From Methylococcales bacterium (GTDB lineage: Bacteria; Pseudomonadota; Gammaproteobacteria; Methylococcales; Methylomonadaceae): a DNA stretch of 64,000 nucleotides. The translations under genes were made by a program, and so were the position numbers. Shown here in pieces: positions 20,537 to 29,579 of this stretch (positions are counted from its first letter, which is position 1; every line of letters begins with the position of its first letter). Under the pieces are notes generated by a model, which saw only the letters and a list, made by a program, of their open reading frames with translations, did no database searches and was not told the origin of the DNA. The DNA lies in assembly GCA_026399075.1 (NCBI GenBank), contig JAPLRR010000077.1:111555-175554 (forward strand). The letters run 5' to 3'.

Positions 20537-22455
20537 TATTTTTCTCCGACTTCATCAGTAACTTGATTTTTTGTATTGCGTTTATCAGCTGTAGTATGTT
20601 GATAATGTGGGCTCTGTTTACGCCATTGCAAGACCATGTCCGCATAATTTTTGGGGTCACGGGGTAAGTTCCAAGCCCCCGCATCACCATGTCCATCTGT
20701 ATTTTTTCGAACCACAACGTTTGGGTCGTAGCTGTCTGGTCGCTTTTCTAGCGGTGGCGGTGTAATCAATGTTCGAACCGGAAGACTTACCGCTTCCCCG
20801 ACAATAATGGCTTCCCCCGTTCTTAATATGGGCAACATTTCAAAAAGCCCTTTCAAATTGTCCGAAGCAGCCCCTGTAATATGGCTTCTGTCAGTATCGT
20901 TTGCTAAACGCATGGCAAACAGTGTGCCGCATTGCGAAAGAATAGTTGCGTCAATTTCCGATGGTCGCTGACTTACAATCATCATGCCTACACCATATTT
21001 TCTCCCTTCCTTGGCGATGCGTCGAACTGCGGTAGCGGCTGAATCAGCGTTGTCTTTAGATAGATAAGCATGAGCTTCTTCCAATACTATTAACAAAGGC
21101 CGAAGTCTGCCGCCTTCCGGGAGGTTTCTAGCCCAGAAAATTGCATCGTAAAGAATGCGTAATAATGCACCGATGAGATCATTCAATATCGATGAAGGGA
21201 TGCCCGATAAGTCAAGTATTGCTATTGGGTGATCACCACCTATCCAATCTTCTAATAGCGTATCCAAATCTTGTTGAGTTTTACCTTCAATATCAGGTAA
21301 CCAATCTCCCGGTTGAAATAGGAATGCCATTCGAGGATCTTTTAATTTTGATGCTAATCCGGCGAGTTGCTGGCGTAAATTTAAGTTAGATTGATTAGAG
21401 TGATGAATTTGACTATCTTTTTCGCCAGAGTTTTTTACTGTTCGATAATTAGGCGCGCTAACTGTCATTGCATCACCAAGCAATGGCAGTTCATTTTGAT
21501 CCAATACGTATGCAGGTTCTAATTCATCAAGCGAAACTCCTTGTTTAAACCATACCGTCTTATGTTCTCTTTGATGCAATTCAAACCAAAGCTTATGAAG
21601 ACAAAATGGAATTGGCGTATCAACAGTAATTCGGCTTGCATCAACGCCATTCCTAGGTTGATGTGATAGTGAATCTTTCTTTAAATGGACAATCAAATCA
21701 GCAATGGTAGCCGTTTGTGTATCGTTTAAATTGCCAAAAGCAAGGTGTTTTAATTCGTCAAAACTCAATGCCCAAAAAGGCAGGAATAGCGATTTTTGCT
21801 TTTTTCTTGCTTCTGCATCAACACGAAATACTGATGCCCGATCTGAAAGGGCTGTTCCATATTCACCATGAATATCCAACACGATAATGCGTGCCGAAGG
21901 ATAACGGTCAGCATCCGATAAAGCATTCAACAATCCTGCAACTGTTGTTGATTTACCAGAACCTGTCGTCCCAACAACCGCCGAGTGCCGTGTTATCAAT
22001 TTGTTGATATTGACTAAAGCAGGAATAGATTCTGCGCTAGCTAAATGCCCTACCTTTACAAAGTCTTCTGGGTCTCCCGCACCATAAATGGCAATTAAAT
22101 CGGCTTCGGTAACAATATAAACCCGATCATCAATAGTTGGATGCTGGGAAACACCTCTTTGAAAATGTCCGCCTCGTTGGCCTTCCCCGACTATTTGTAC
22201 TTTTAACCAACGGTTGCCATAGGTCTTTTGCTCTTGCTCACGTTCGGGAGCTGCCCCCGCACCGACTTGAGAGACAACACCGTATAAATCGACAAAACCC
22301 AATGGAATGCGGACAAAACTACCCACTTGACCAATGCGATAACCCTCGCCATGAACAAAGCTTAAGCCAGTAATTGTTTCGCTACTCATTTCAACGGTAA
22401 TGGTTGCGCCAAACACATCTTGTACTGTGCCAATAAAAGTAGGATCACGGCGCAT
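20536..22455 (-). CDS. HerA-like hexameric ATPase
   Basis: N-terminal barrel-like region; Walker A AVVGTTGSGKSTTVAGLLNAL; Walker B LRPLLIVLEEAHAYL; ...EGRKYGVGMMIVSQRPSEIDATILSQCGTLFAMRLANDTDRSHI, canonical HerA/FtsK-like. Confidence 0.93.
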   Translation of the reverse strand: MRRDPTFIGTVQDVFGATITVEMSSETITGLSFVHGEGYRIGQVGSFVRIPLGFVDLYGVVSQVGAGAAPEREQEQKTYGNRWLKVQIVGEGQRGGHFQRGVSQHPTIDDRVYIVTEADLIAIYGAGDPEDFVKVGHLASAESIPALVNINKLITRHSAVVGTTGSGKSTTVAGLLNALSDADRYPSARIIVLDIHGEYGTALSDRASVFRVDAEARKKQKSLFLPFWALSFDELKHLAFGNLNDTQTATIADLIVHLKKDSLSHQPRNGVDASRITVDTPIPFCLHKLWFELHQREHKTVWFKQGVSLDELEPAYVLDQNELPLLGDAMTVSAPNYRTVKNSGEKDSQIHHSNQSNLNLRQQLAGLASKLKDPRMAFLFQPGDWLPDIEGKTQQDLDTLLEDWIGGDHPIAILDLSGIPSSILNDLIGALLRILYDAIFWARNLPEGGRLRPLLIVLEEAHAYLSKDNADSAATAVRRIAKEGRKYGVGMMIVSQRPSEIDATILSQCGTLFAMRLANDTDRSHITGAASDNLKGLFEMLPILRTGEAIIVGEAVSLPVRTLITPPPLEKRPDSYDPNVVVRKNTDGHGDAGAWNLPRDPKNYADMVLQWRKQSPHYQHTTADKRNTKNQVTDEVGEK

Positions 22456-22456
22456 T

Positions 22457-23680
22457 TTAAATGGCCTCGGAATTATCAGTTGGCAAATTAACGTGATCGA
22501 ATTGTTTGCCTAACTGAAGATCAAGAAAATTTCCAAAATGTATAAAATCACCAAGCAAAAACTCGATAGGCATTTCGCCATCTTTTTTAACACTGACATC
22601 GTGCAAAGGGTGACTTGTTTGTTCATCAACATGCCAGCTCGACTCAATGCCACCCAACACAGCTCCATCACCCGCAAGTAAACTTAGATTGGGGTGCAGC
22701 TTCGCTTTTTTGATAGCTTCTGGATAGTTGCTTTTTGGCCCGTACAATAAGGCAAAACAAACTGCTGTCGGGTTGCTTCTCAGCCCATTTAAAATCACCT
22801 CATTAAGATGCTGATCGATAAATGAATAACCACAAGTAAACAACACTGCTTGTCCGCGTGATAAAAATGCCCTAAGCCTGTCTTGCATTGCAAGATAAGG
22901 CATACGCCTACTTTGGGCATATTTTAGATGTGATGGGTAAATCATTTGTCTTTTACCCTCGTCGTTTGCCTCTAAATGTAATTCTTGGCGAATCACTTCT
23001 TCAAGTTCTCCTTCCCTATTTGCTATGCTCCACCAGTTTATTGAGCCGTGTACTTTCCATAATCTAGCCCATCGTGATGGTAGCGTTTCGTTTTCCATTG
23101 CAGTTAAATCAAAAAAAGCCTGCCGAGCGCCTACAAAACCGTCGAAGTACGGTATTTTGTGTTTTTCTAACGCCTGCTCGATTAACAAATCATAATTTGG
23201 CGTAAAAAGCTCTATCGGATGTGCGCGAGGTATGCCTTGTATCCATTTTGCCAATTGGTGATAGGGCGTATCCGCTTCTGGCAGTATTGCGTTGACTTGT
23301 TGTGTGGTTATTTTGCAAATTTCAGTGTCAAGTTCAGCGAGTATTGATTCAGTAAGTCCATCAATATCACCTTTTTTAACCACATCTTGAAGGCTTCGGA
23401 GATGGCTTAATATGTCTTCAATAGTGGCATTTTCGCTGAGTCTGTTAGCAAGTATTTGGTAATTGTCCTTATGGCGCTCGTCCGTTGACAATTTTTCCGA
23501 AACGTATTTTGTTAATCCGCGAATATCCGGTATTAATGGTTTTTTAGCACTATCCGCATCAATCTGAATTGAATATGGACATCCTGCCCCTAATAAAAAG
23601 GCTATCCGCATTTTGTCGGGTGACAAAACTTGTTGAAGCAGTGAAGATTGGCGATAGGGACAATGAGTATTACTCTTCAT
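22457..23680 (-). CDS. SIR2-like domain protein (putative NADase effector)
   Basis: MRIAFLLGAGCPYSI (GAG motif), HPIELFTPNYDLLIEQALE, LWKVHGSINWW, VLFTCGYSFIDQHLNEVILNGL, the SIR2_2/STAND-type SIR2 pattern; 1 nt upstream of herA. Confidence 0.88.
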   Translation of the reverse strand: MKSNTHCPYRQSSLLQQVLSPDKMRIAFLLGAGCPYSIQIDADSAKKPLIPDIRGLTKYVSEKLSTDERHKDNYQILANRLSENATIEDILSHLRSLQDVVKKGDIDGLTESILAELDTEICKITTQQVNAILPEADTPYHQLAKWIQGIPRAHPIELFTPNYDLLIEQALEKHKIPYFDGFVGARQAFFDLTAMENETLPSRWARLWKVHGSINWWSIANREGELEEVIRQELHLEANDEGKRQMIYPSHLKYAQSRRMPYLAMQDRLRAFLSRGQAVLFTCGYSFIDQHLNEVILNGLRSNPTAVCFALLYGPKSNYPEAIKKAKLHPNLSLLAGDGAVLGGIESSWHVDEQTSHPLHDVSVKKDGEMPIEFLLGDFIHFGNFLDLQLGKQFDHVNLPTDNSEAI

Positions 23681-24081
23681 AATGGGTTATTTACCTTCAG
23701 CTTCGGTATTTTCTTTAACGTTATATCTATCATACCAAGTCTTCAAAGCCAGCGTTGTCAAAATCCACGCTTTTCACAGGCTGCTTCAAATTCAATGCCA
23801 TCTTAATGTTCTTTGGTGGTGAATTTTATATGCCAGCCTGTCAAGTTTTTATGATTTCCCGCACGCACGATCCAGTATTATGGCGCGAATTCGCCGATCA
23901 TTTCCTCTGCGCTTAAATCAACCACTGGCACACGCTTTATTGGCTGCCATTTATTATTGCAGAATAAATAGCAACAATACGGTTTTGGGTCAAATTGGCG
24001 TAATGGTCATCAAATGGCGTATATCTTATGTCAATCTAGTTTTATGTGCATTAACCCGCTAAGGAATAAGGCGCACGGTTA

Positions 24082-25365
24082 TTATTGGCACGTCACTTTG
24101 GGCAAGTCCCGCCAACTCGTTGTGTACTGCGGTGAAACAGCGCCTTGCGACGAGGTGGATGCTACCAAGCCGGTGGCTGCTAGTGTGATGGCGTGGGGGA
24201 AGCGGCGGTTGACCTGATCCATGGCCGACATTAATGCGGTGTTGTTAACACGGTTTGGGTCTGCCCCAAACGGCGCGAATAAGTCCAATTGCTGTTTTTC
24301 GGTGATGGGCTGGAAGTGGTCCAGTTGGATGCCGGCTTTTTGGTAGTGGTAACCGGGTTTAAAAATCGCGGCCAGCAGTTGTCGGGTGACGGTAAGCAAA
24401 TGGCGGGTATCTTGGCTAGGCAGGGCCAGGTGTTGGCTGGCGGCGCGTTCGTAATGCGGGGCATCGGGTTTGAACGGGCTAGTGCGGATAAATACCGTTA
24501 CCCGGTGGCTTAAGGCTTGTTGATGCCGGAGTTTTTCAGCGGCGCGGGCACAAAACCGCGCCAAGGCCCGCATCAAGCCCTCGAAATCAGTTATTGGCTG
24601 TTTAAAACTGCGGGAGCAAATAATCTGCTGTTTGTCAGGCGCAATCTCATCTAGCGCCAAACAAGATGTACCGTTTAATTCCATGACGGTGCGCGCCAAC
24701 ACCACAGTAAACAGCGTGTGGATACGTTTTTCGGGTTGTCTGGCCAAGTCCCATGCGCTATGTATTCCTAGTTTGTCGAGCTTTGCGCCTGTGCGCCTGC
24801 CGATTCCCCAGACTTCGCCGACGGGCACAATGCGCAGTAGTTTTTCGCGGCGTTCAGGATCTGACAAATCCACCACACCTTGGGTTTTTGGCCATTTTTT
24901 GGCAGCAAAATTTGCCAGTTTGGCCAGTGTTTTGGTGGGGCCCATGCCTACGCAGACAGGAATGCCCGTGGCCCTGAACACCGCTTTTTTGATCAACAGG
25001 CCGTAAGCAATGGGGTCTGATGGGCAAACGCCAGTCAAATCCAAAAACGCTTCGTCAATGGAATACACTTCCATGCTGGGGGCAAATGCTTCCAAGGTTG
25101 CCATCACCCGTGCTGACATATTGGCATACAGCGTGTAATTGGATGAAAACAGGTGGATTTTGTGCCGATTAACCAGCTGTTGCACTTGAAACAGCGGCAC
25201 GCCCATTTTAATGCCCAAATCTTTGACCTCTTTGCTGCGGGCAACAATACAGCCATCGTTATTGCTCAACACCGCCACGGGCTTGCCGATTAAATCAGGC
25301 CGAAAAACGCGTTCGCAGCTCACATAAAAATTATTGCAATCGACTAAGGCGATACGTGTCTGCAT
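24082..25365 (-). CDS. umuC: Y-family DNA polymerase V catalytic subunit UmuC
   Basis: MQTRIALVDCNNFYVSCERVFRPDLIGKPVAVLSNNDGCIVARSKEVKDLGIKMGVPLFQ...YSIDEAFLDLTG. Confidence 0.96.
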   Translation of the reverse strand: MQTRIALVDCNNFYVSCERVFRPDLIGKPVAVLSNNDGCIVARSKEVKDLGIKMGVPLFQVQQLVNRHKIHLFSSNYTLYANMSARVMATLEAFAPSMEVYSIDEAFLDLTGVCPSDPIAYGLLIKKAVFRATGIPVCVGMGPTKTLAKLANFAAKKWPKTQGVVDLSDPERREKLLRIVPVGEVWGIGRRTGAKLDKLGIHSAWDLARQPEKRIHTLFTVVLARTVMELNGTSCLALDEIAPDKQQIICSRSFKQPITDFEGLMRALARFCARAAEKLRHQQALSHRVTVFIRTSPFKPDAPHYERAASQHLALPSQDTRHLLTVTRQLLAAIFKPGYHYQKAGIQLDHFQPITEKQQLDLFAPFGADPNRVNNTALMSAMDQVNRRFPHAITLAATGLVASTSSQGAVSPQYTTSWRDLPKVTCQ

Positions 25366-25793
25366 TACAGGGCATGGATGACGTTGGTCACTACGCCCCA
25401 AATCACCATTTCCAAGTCTTCATGGACGGCAATATCCGGGTAGGCCGGGTTTTCTGCCCGCAACTGCCATTGCCCGTTGCCGCGCGCCAAGCGTTTTACG
25501 GTCAGCTCGCCGTTTAACGCGCAAATGACGATCTTTCCGGCTACTGGCTCCAAGGAGCGGTCTACGACCAAAATGTCATCGGGGTGTATGCCTGCACCCA
25601 GCATGGATTCGCCTTGGGCGCGGACAAAAAAGGTTGCGGCGGGTTTTTGCACCAGCAATTCGTTTAAATCCAAGGTTTTTTCAACATAATCATCGGCAGG
25701 TGAAGGGAAACCAGCCGCCACTTTGCCGCTAAACAAGGGCAGGGGCAGACGCAGGGGGCGTGGGTTAGGCAATAGCAGGGTAAAGGAAGTCAT
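25365..25793 (-). CDS. umuD: UmuD, S24 peptidase-like SOS mutagenesis protein
   Basis: AAGFPSPADDYVEKTLDLNELLVQKPAATFFVRAQGESMLGAGIHPDDILVVDRS; Ala-Gly cleavage site present; overlaps umuC. Confidence 0.95.
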   Translation of the reverse strand: MTSFTLLLPNPRPLRLPLPLFSGKVAAGFPSPADDYVEKTLDLNELLVQKPAATFFVRAQGESMLGAGIHPDDILVVDRSLEPVAGKIVICALNGELTVKRLARGNGQWQLRAENPAYPDIAVHEDLEMVIWGVVTNVIHAL

Positions 25794-25875
25794 GGATAAA
25801 GCGCGCCTGAAGAAGGGGAAATAAGTTTTCTGTTTTCTTTTTGTTCTCTTTTTCTTGCATTCTAATTTATTTTTG

Positions 25876-25885
25876 GTAAGCTTAC
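25876..25885. promoter_or_regulatory. Candidate LexA-type operator: palindrome GTAAGCTTAC in divergent umuD/lexA promoter region
   Basis: ttttgGTAAGCTTACaaaaa, about 34 bp upstream of the lexA start and about 83 bp upstream of the umuD start. Confidence 0.35.
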
Positions 25886-25918
25886 AAAAAAATTAAGCGC
25901 TTTAAGGGGCCGCAAGCA

Positions 25919-26545
25919 ATGGATGTATTAACCCGCCGACAACGGGAAATTTTTAATTTTCTACGTGACAACACGGGCGGGTTTGCCTACCCGCCGAGTT
26001 TGGATGAACTGTGTGCGGCGCTGGGTATGGCCTCGCGCGGCTCATTGTACAAGCACATCATGGCCTTGATTGAGGCGGGTTTGGTGGAGCCTTTTACCGG
26101 CAATAAACAAGGCGGTGTCCGCCTTTGCGCAGCGGCGCAGATTGACGGGGACAACCCGGAACAAGGTTTGCCCTTTATCGGCATTATTGCCGCAGGCAAG
26201 CCGATTGAAGCCTTGGCAACCACGGACTATATGACTGTGCCGGATGCCCTAAAAACCAACAAGCCCTGCTATGTGTTGCAGGTTAAAGGTGACTCAATGA
26301 TAGATGCTGGCATTTTTGACGGTGACTGGGTGGTCATTGAACAACGTGATTATGCCAACAACGGTGAGATAGTGGTCGCCTTGATAGAAGATGCCGAAGC
26401 AACACTGAAATATATTGAGCAAAGCGCAACACAAGTGTTGTTGCTGCCAGCCAATACCACTATGACCGCGCTATCCTACCGCCCTGAGCAAGTTAAAATA
26501 CAAGGCGTGTTGGTTGGGCAAATGCGCAGTTATCGTTCCCATTAA
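25919..26545 (+). CDS. lexA: LexA-family SOS repressor
   Basis: MDVLTRRQREIFNFLRDNTGGFAYPPSLDELCAALGMASRGSLYKHIMALIEAGLV (LexA HTH), IAAGKP cleavage site, GDSMIDAGIFDGDWVVIEQ. Confidence 0.92.
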   Translation: MDVLTRRQREIFNFLRDNTGGFAYPPSLDELCAALGMASRGSLYKHIMALIEAGLVEPFTGNKQGGVRLCAAAQIDGDNPEQGLPFIGIIAAGKPIEALATTDYMTVPDALKTNKPCYVLQVKGDSMIDAGIFDGDWVVIEQRDYANNGEIVVALIEDAEATLKYIEQSATQVLLLPANTTMTALSYRPEQVKIQGVLVGQMRSYRSH

Positions 26546-26575
26546 ATACCATTATTTAAAACGAGGAGAGCCATT

Positions 26576-26710
26576 ATGCAACGTAAAATCCACATGCACG
26601 ACCAAGTGTTCAATAAAGTTGAGGACATCATGAACCACTACAAAAGAAACCCATTGGAAGATTTGGTGCGGATATTTAAACAATTGATGAAACAGGCATC
26701 GGTCATTTGA
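26576..26710 (+). CDS. Candidate 44-aa small protein downstream of lexA
   Basis: RBS-like 'acgaggagagccatt' then MQRKIHMHDQVFNKVEDIMNHYKRNPLEDLVRIFKQLMKQASVI*; below ORF-track cut-off. Confidence 0.5.
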   Translation: MQRKIHMHDQVFNKVEDIMNHYKRNPLEDLVRIFKQLMKQASVI

Positions 26711-26789
26711 TGATGCAGCCCTACCGCGACCACCAACAAGTGGCTGATTTTGGCCTGATAACCTTGTTGGTGGCGCTATCTTAAGCGCC

Positions 26790-28154
26790 TTGCCACGGTT
26801 GGCGTTTGTTGACCTGGAAACCACAGGTGCCAACGCGACAATAGACCGCATCACTGAAATCGGCGTGGTGCTGGTGGACGGGCAGGGCGTACAGGAGTGG
26901 AGCCAGCTAATCCAGCCACAAACACGTATTCCGGCCTTCATAGAGCAACTGACGGGTATCAGTAACGCAATGGTGGCTGATGCACCGTGTTTTGAACACA
27001 TTGCCGCAGAACTGGACACGCTGCTGCAAGGCTGTTTGTTTATTGCCCACAATGCCCGTTTTGATTATGGCTTCTTAAAAAATGAATTTAAACGCGTAGG
27101 GATTAACTTTAGGCCGACGGTTTTGTGTACGGTCAAATTATCCAGGGCTTTGTTTCCTGAATATCGGCACCACAACCTTGATAGTCTGATTACCCGCCAT
27201 GGCTTGATAGTGACAGCCCGACACCGGGCGTTGGGGGATGCCCAGCTGATACATCAGTTTTGGCAACAGCTCCATGTGACATTCGATGCTACCGTAATCG
27301 CTGAAACCGTACAAAAGCTGATAGGGCGCTCTAGCTTGCCTTCCCATATCGACCGCTCCCTGATAGACGATTTGCCGGAATCCCCCGGCGTGTATTTGTT
27401 CTACGGCGAAAACGGTTTGCCGCTGTATATCGGCAAAAGCATCAATATCCGGCAACGGGTCTTGGCGCATTTTTCAGCTGACCACAGCCACGGTAAAGAA
27501 ATGAGCTTGTCACAGCAACTGCGCCGCATCGACTGGATAGAAACAGCCGGTGAATTGGGTGCATTGTTGATGGAGGCAAAGCTGATAAAAACCTTGCAAC
27601 CCACCCATAACCACCGTTTACGGCGTAAAAATGCCTTGTGTGCCTGGCAATTGCAACAGCAAGCCGAACAATTGCGCCCGGTATTGGTGTGGGCTGATGA
27701 ATTGGGTTTTGGGGTGCAAGACAACTTATACGGGCTTTACCCCAACCAACGTGATGCACAAAAGGCGTTGCACAGCATTGCCGAACAAAACCAATTGTGC
27801 CTAGGGGCCTTGGGTCTGGAAAAGACCGCTAAAGGGCGGCCTTGTTTTGCCCGGCAATTAAAAAAATGCCACGGTGCTTGTGTTGGTTTGGAAGCGCCAC
27901 TGGCCCATTCCGCGCGTTTGTTGGTGGCAATGGACAAGCTCAAAATCGCCACCTGGCCGTATCAAGGCGCGGTGGGCATACAAGAAGGCAGTGATTTACA
28001 CATTATCGACCATTGGTGTTACTTGGGCACGGCCAAACAGGAGGCAGACGTGCACGATGTGATGGCTGCCAGCCGCCCAAGTTTTGATAAGGACACCTAC
28101 GCCATACTGAGCAAGGCGTTAAAGAAACTGGGTCGTGTGGTGACGATTGCTTAG
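26790..28154 (+). CDS. DnaQ-like 3'-5' exonuclease fused to GIY-YIG (UvrC/Cho-like) nuclease
   Basis: LAFVDLETTGANATIDRITEIGVVLVDG (exonuclease ExoI) and ESPGVYLFYGENGLPLYIGKSINIRQRVLAHF (GIY-YIG). Confidence 0.92.
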   Translation: MPRLAFVDLETTGANATIDRITEIGVVLVDGQGVQEWSQLIQPQTRIPAFIEQLTGISNAMVADAPCFEHIAAELDTLLQGCLFIAHNARFDYGFLKNEFKRVGINFRPTVLCTVKLSRALFPEYRHHNLDSLITRHGLIVTARHRALGDAQLIHQFWQQLHVTFDATVIAETVQKLIGRSSLPSHIDRSLIDDLPESPGVYLFYGENGLPLYIGKSINIRQRVLAHFSADHSHGKEMSLSQQLRRIDWIETAGELGALLMEAKLIKTLQPTHNHRLRRKNALCAWQLQQQAEQLRPVLVWADELGFGVQDNLYGLYPNQRDAQKALHSIAEQNQLCLGALGLEKTAKGRPCFARQLKKCHGACVGLEAPLAHSARLLVAMDKLKIATWPYQGAVGIQEGSDLHIIDHWCYLGTAKQEADVHDVMAASRPSFDKDTYAILSKALKKLGRVVTIA

Positions 28155-28277
28155 TGGCGGTAGCAACGCCAAAATGTTTGGCATGAGGTTGTGTAAACCC
28201 TATCCCGTGTATTCTGTAAAATAAGGCCGATCCTATGTATTGATGGTTTAACAATCGGCCCCATTTATTGCAATGCC

Positions 28278-28955
28278 TTAAAATCCAATCCTGATGCCAG
28301 CAACTGCTTGATGGTCGCCGACCGAATAATGTACGCCGCTGAAGGTTGATGAATCAGGGGAGAGGGTAGTATCAGCGCCACCAAAATAGCGGTATTTTAA
28401 ATCAAAGCTAATCCGGTCATCCAGCTTGTAATTAACGCCTGCGCCCACTTGCCAAGCAAAATCCAGATCATTTGACAAATCGACATTATTTGATTTTAAA
28501 CTCAAATGATACCCACCCAAGCCACCGGTTAGAAAAGGGGTGAAAGCGCTGCTGTTTTTAAAATCGTAATAGCCATTGACTAAAAACGCCATGCGTTCCC
28601 GTTGTCCGTTAAGCTTACCTGAATTATGGTAATAATAACTTCCCGAGGTGAATGTTTCATTATAGCTATTTCTGTCATTGCCTTGATATAAACCTTCAAA
28701 TTCCACACGGAAAGGCTCGGCAATCCGATAACCTAATGCGATACTTGCCACGTAACCAGGGTCATAATCCTCCTTACTTGAATAGGAGTCGCAGCCAAAA
28801 CTATAGCAGCGGGATTCACTCCGTTTATAGTCTGTTGCAAAGGCCGCACCAGCATTAAATTGGACATAGGCTTTGTGCTCATCTGCGATGGCAGAAGCAG
28901 AAATCAGCAGGCCAGCAATCAGCCAGGCAGATTGGGGTTTTAGTAAAGGATACAT
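28278..28955 (-). CDS. Outer membrane beta-barrel protein (opacity/OmpA-like porin fold)
   Basis: Signal peptide MYPLLKPQSAWLIAGLLISASAIADE; alternating strands; ends ...AVAGIRIGF (C-terminal Phe). Start trimmed. Confidence 0.82.
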   Translation of the reverse strand: MYPLLKPQSAWLIAGLLISASAIADEHKAYVQFNAGAAFATDYKRSESRCYSFGCDSYSSKEDYDPGYVASIALGYRIAEPFRVEFEGLYQGNDRNSYNETFTSGSYYYHNSGKLNGQRERMAFLVNGYYDFKNSSAFTPFLTGGLGGYHLSLKSNNVDLSNDLDFAWQVGAGVNYKLDDRISFDLKYRYFGGADTTLSPDSSTFSGVHYSVGDHQAVAGIRIGF

Positions 28956-29098
28956 AGCTTGCTCCAAAGATTGGGATGGTAAGAATTTACCTAAAAGGAG
29001 CATGCCGCCACGAAGATGACGATGAATACGACGTAAAATCAACGAATGATTACTTGCTGCGCTGGAAAAGCTTGCACCCAAAAGCCGGCTGCAAAAAC

Positions 29099-29195
29099 GG
29101 TAACTTCTCAATATTGGCAGGATAAAGACCTGCGAGGTTTATAAAACCTCGCAGGTCTGCCGCTATTGCTTGCCTACAACTAATGAGAAGTTACC
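29099..29195. mobile_element. Candidate MITE / REP-like element: 12-bp TIR around a 15-bp perfect central palindrome
   Basis: ggtaacttctca ... tgagaagttacc TIRs; inner agacctgcgaggttt-ata-aaacctcgcaggtct (29126-29158); flanked by direct repeat aaaaac (29093-29098, 29196-29201). Confidence 0.55.
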
Positions 29196-29579
29196 AAAAA
29201 CGCAAGTAAATCATTGAAAATATGGGTGTCCATTGTGTTCTACGTGGTTGTGCCGCTAAATTTAGGATTAACTGTGCTGAACAATCCGGGTTTCCGTAGG
29301 CTGATAGTGCCTTGCTGTTTGTTTTTTTATTAGGCATGTAAAAGTCCGGCGCCAGTCCAGCCGCGACAGTATGCGGGGCGAGGATGAACGGGGGCTGAAT
29401 GGGAAAAGGATTAAACCGAGAATACAGCAAGCCGTTGTCCCGATGTGGCAAAGTGGAATCGGGGATTTATTGGTATAGCGCTATTGCGGTTGAGCGTGTG
29501 AATATTGAAACCAGCGGTGAGGCCAATCCAGAAGCCGTGTTGGGTGTGGTTCCGTGAATGCTAGATGATTGAGGTTACA

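Noticed and set aside
29191-29451. 86-aa minus-strand ORF MPHRDNGLLYSRFNPFPIQPPF...
   Set aside because: No RBS, low-information sequence, begins among repeats; not supportable as a gene.
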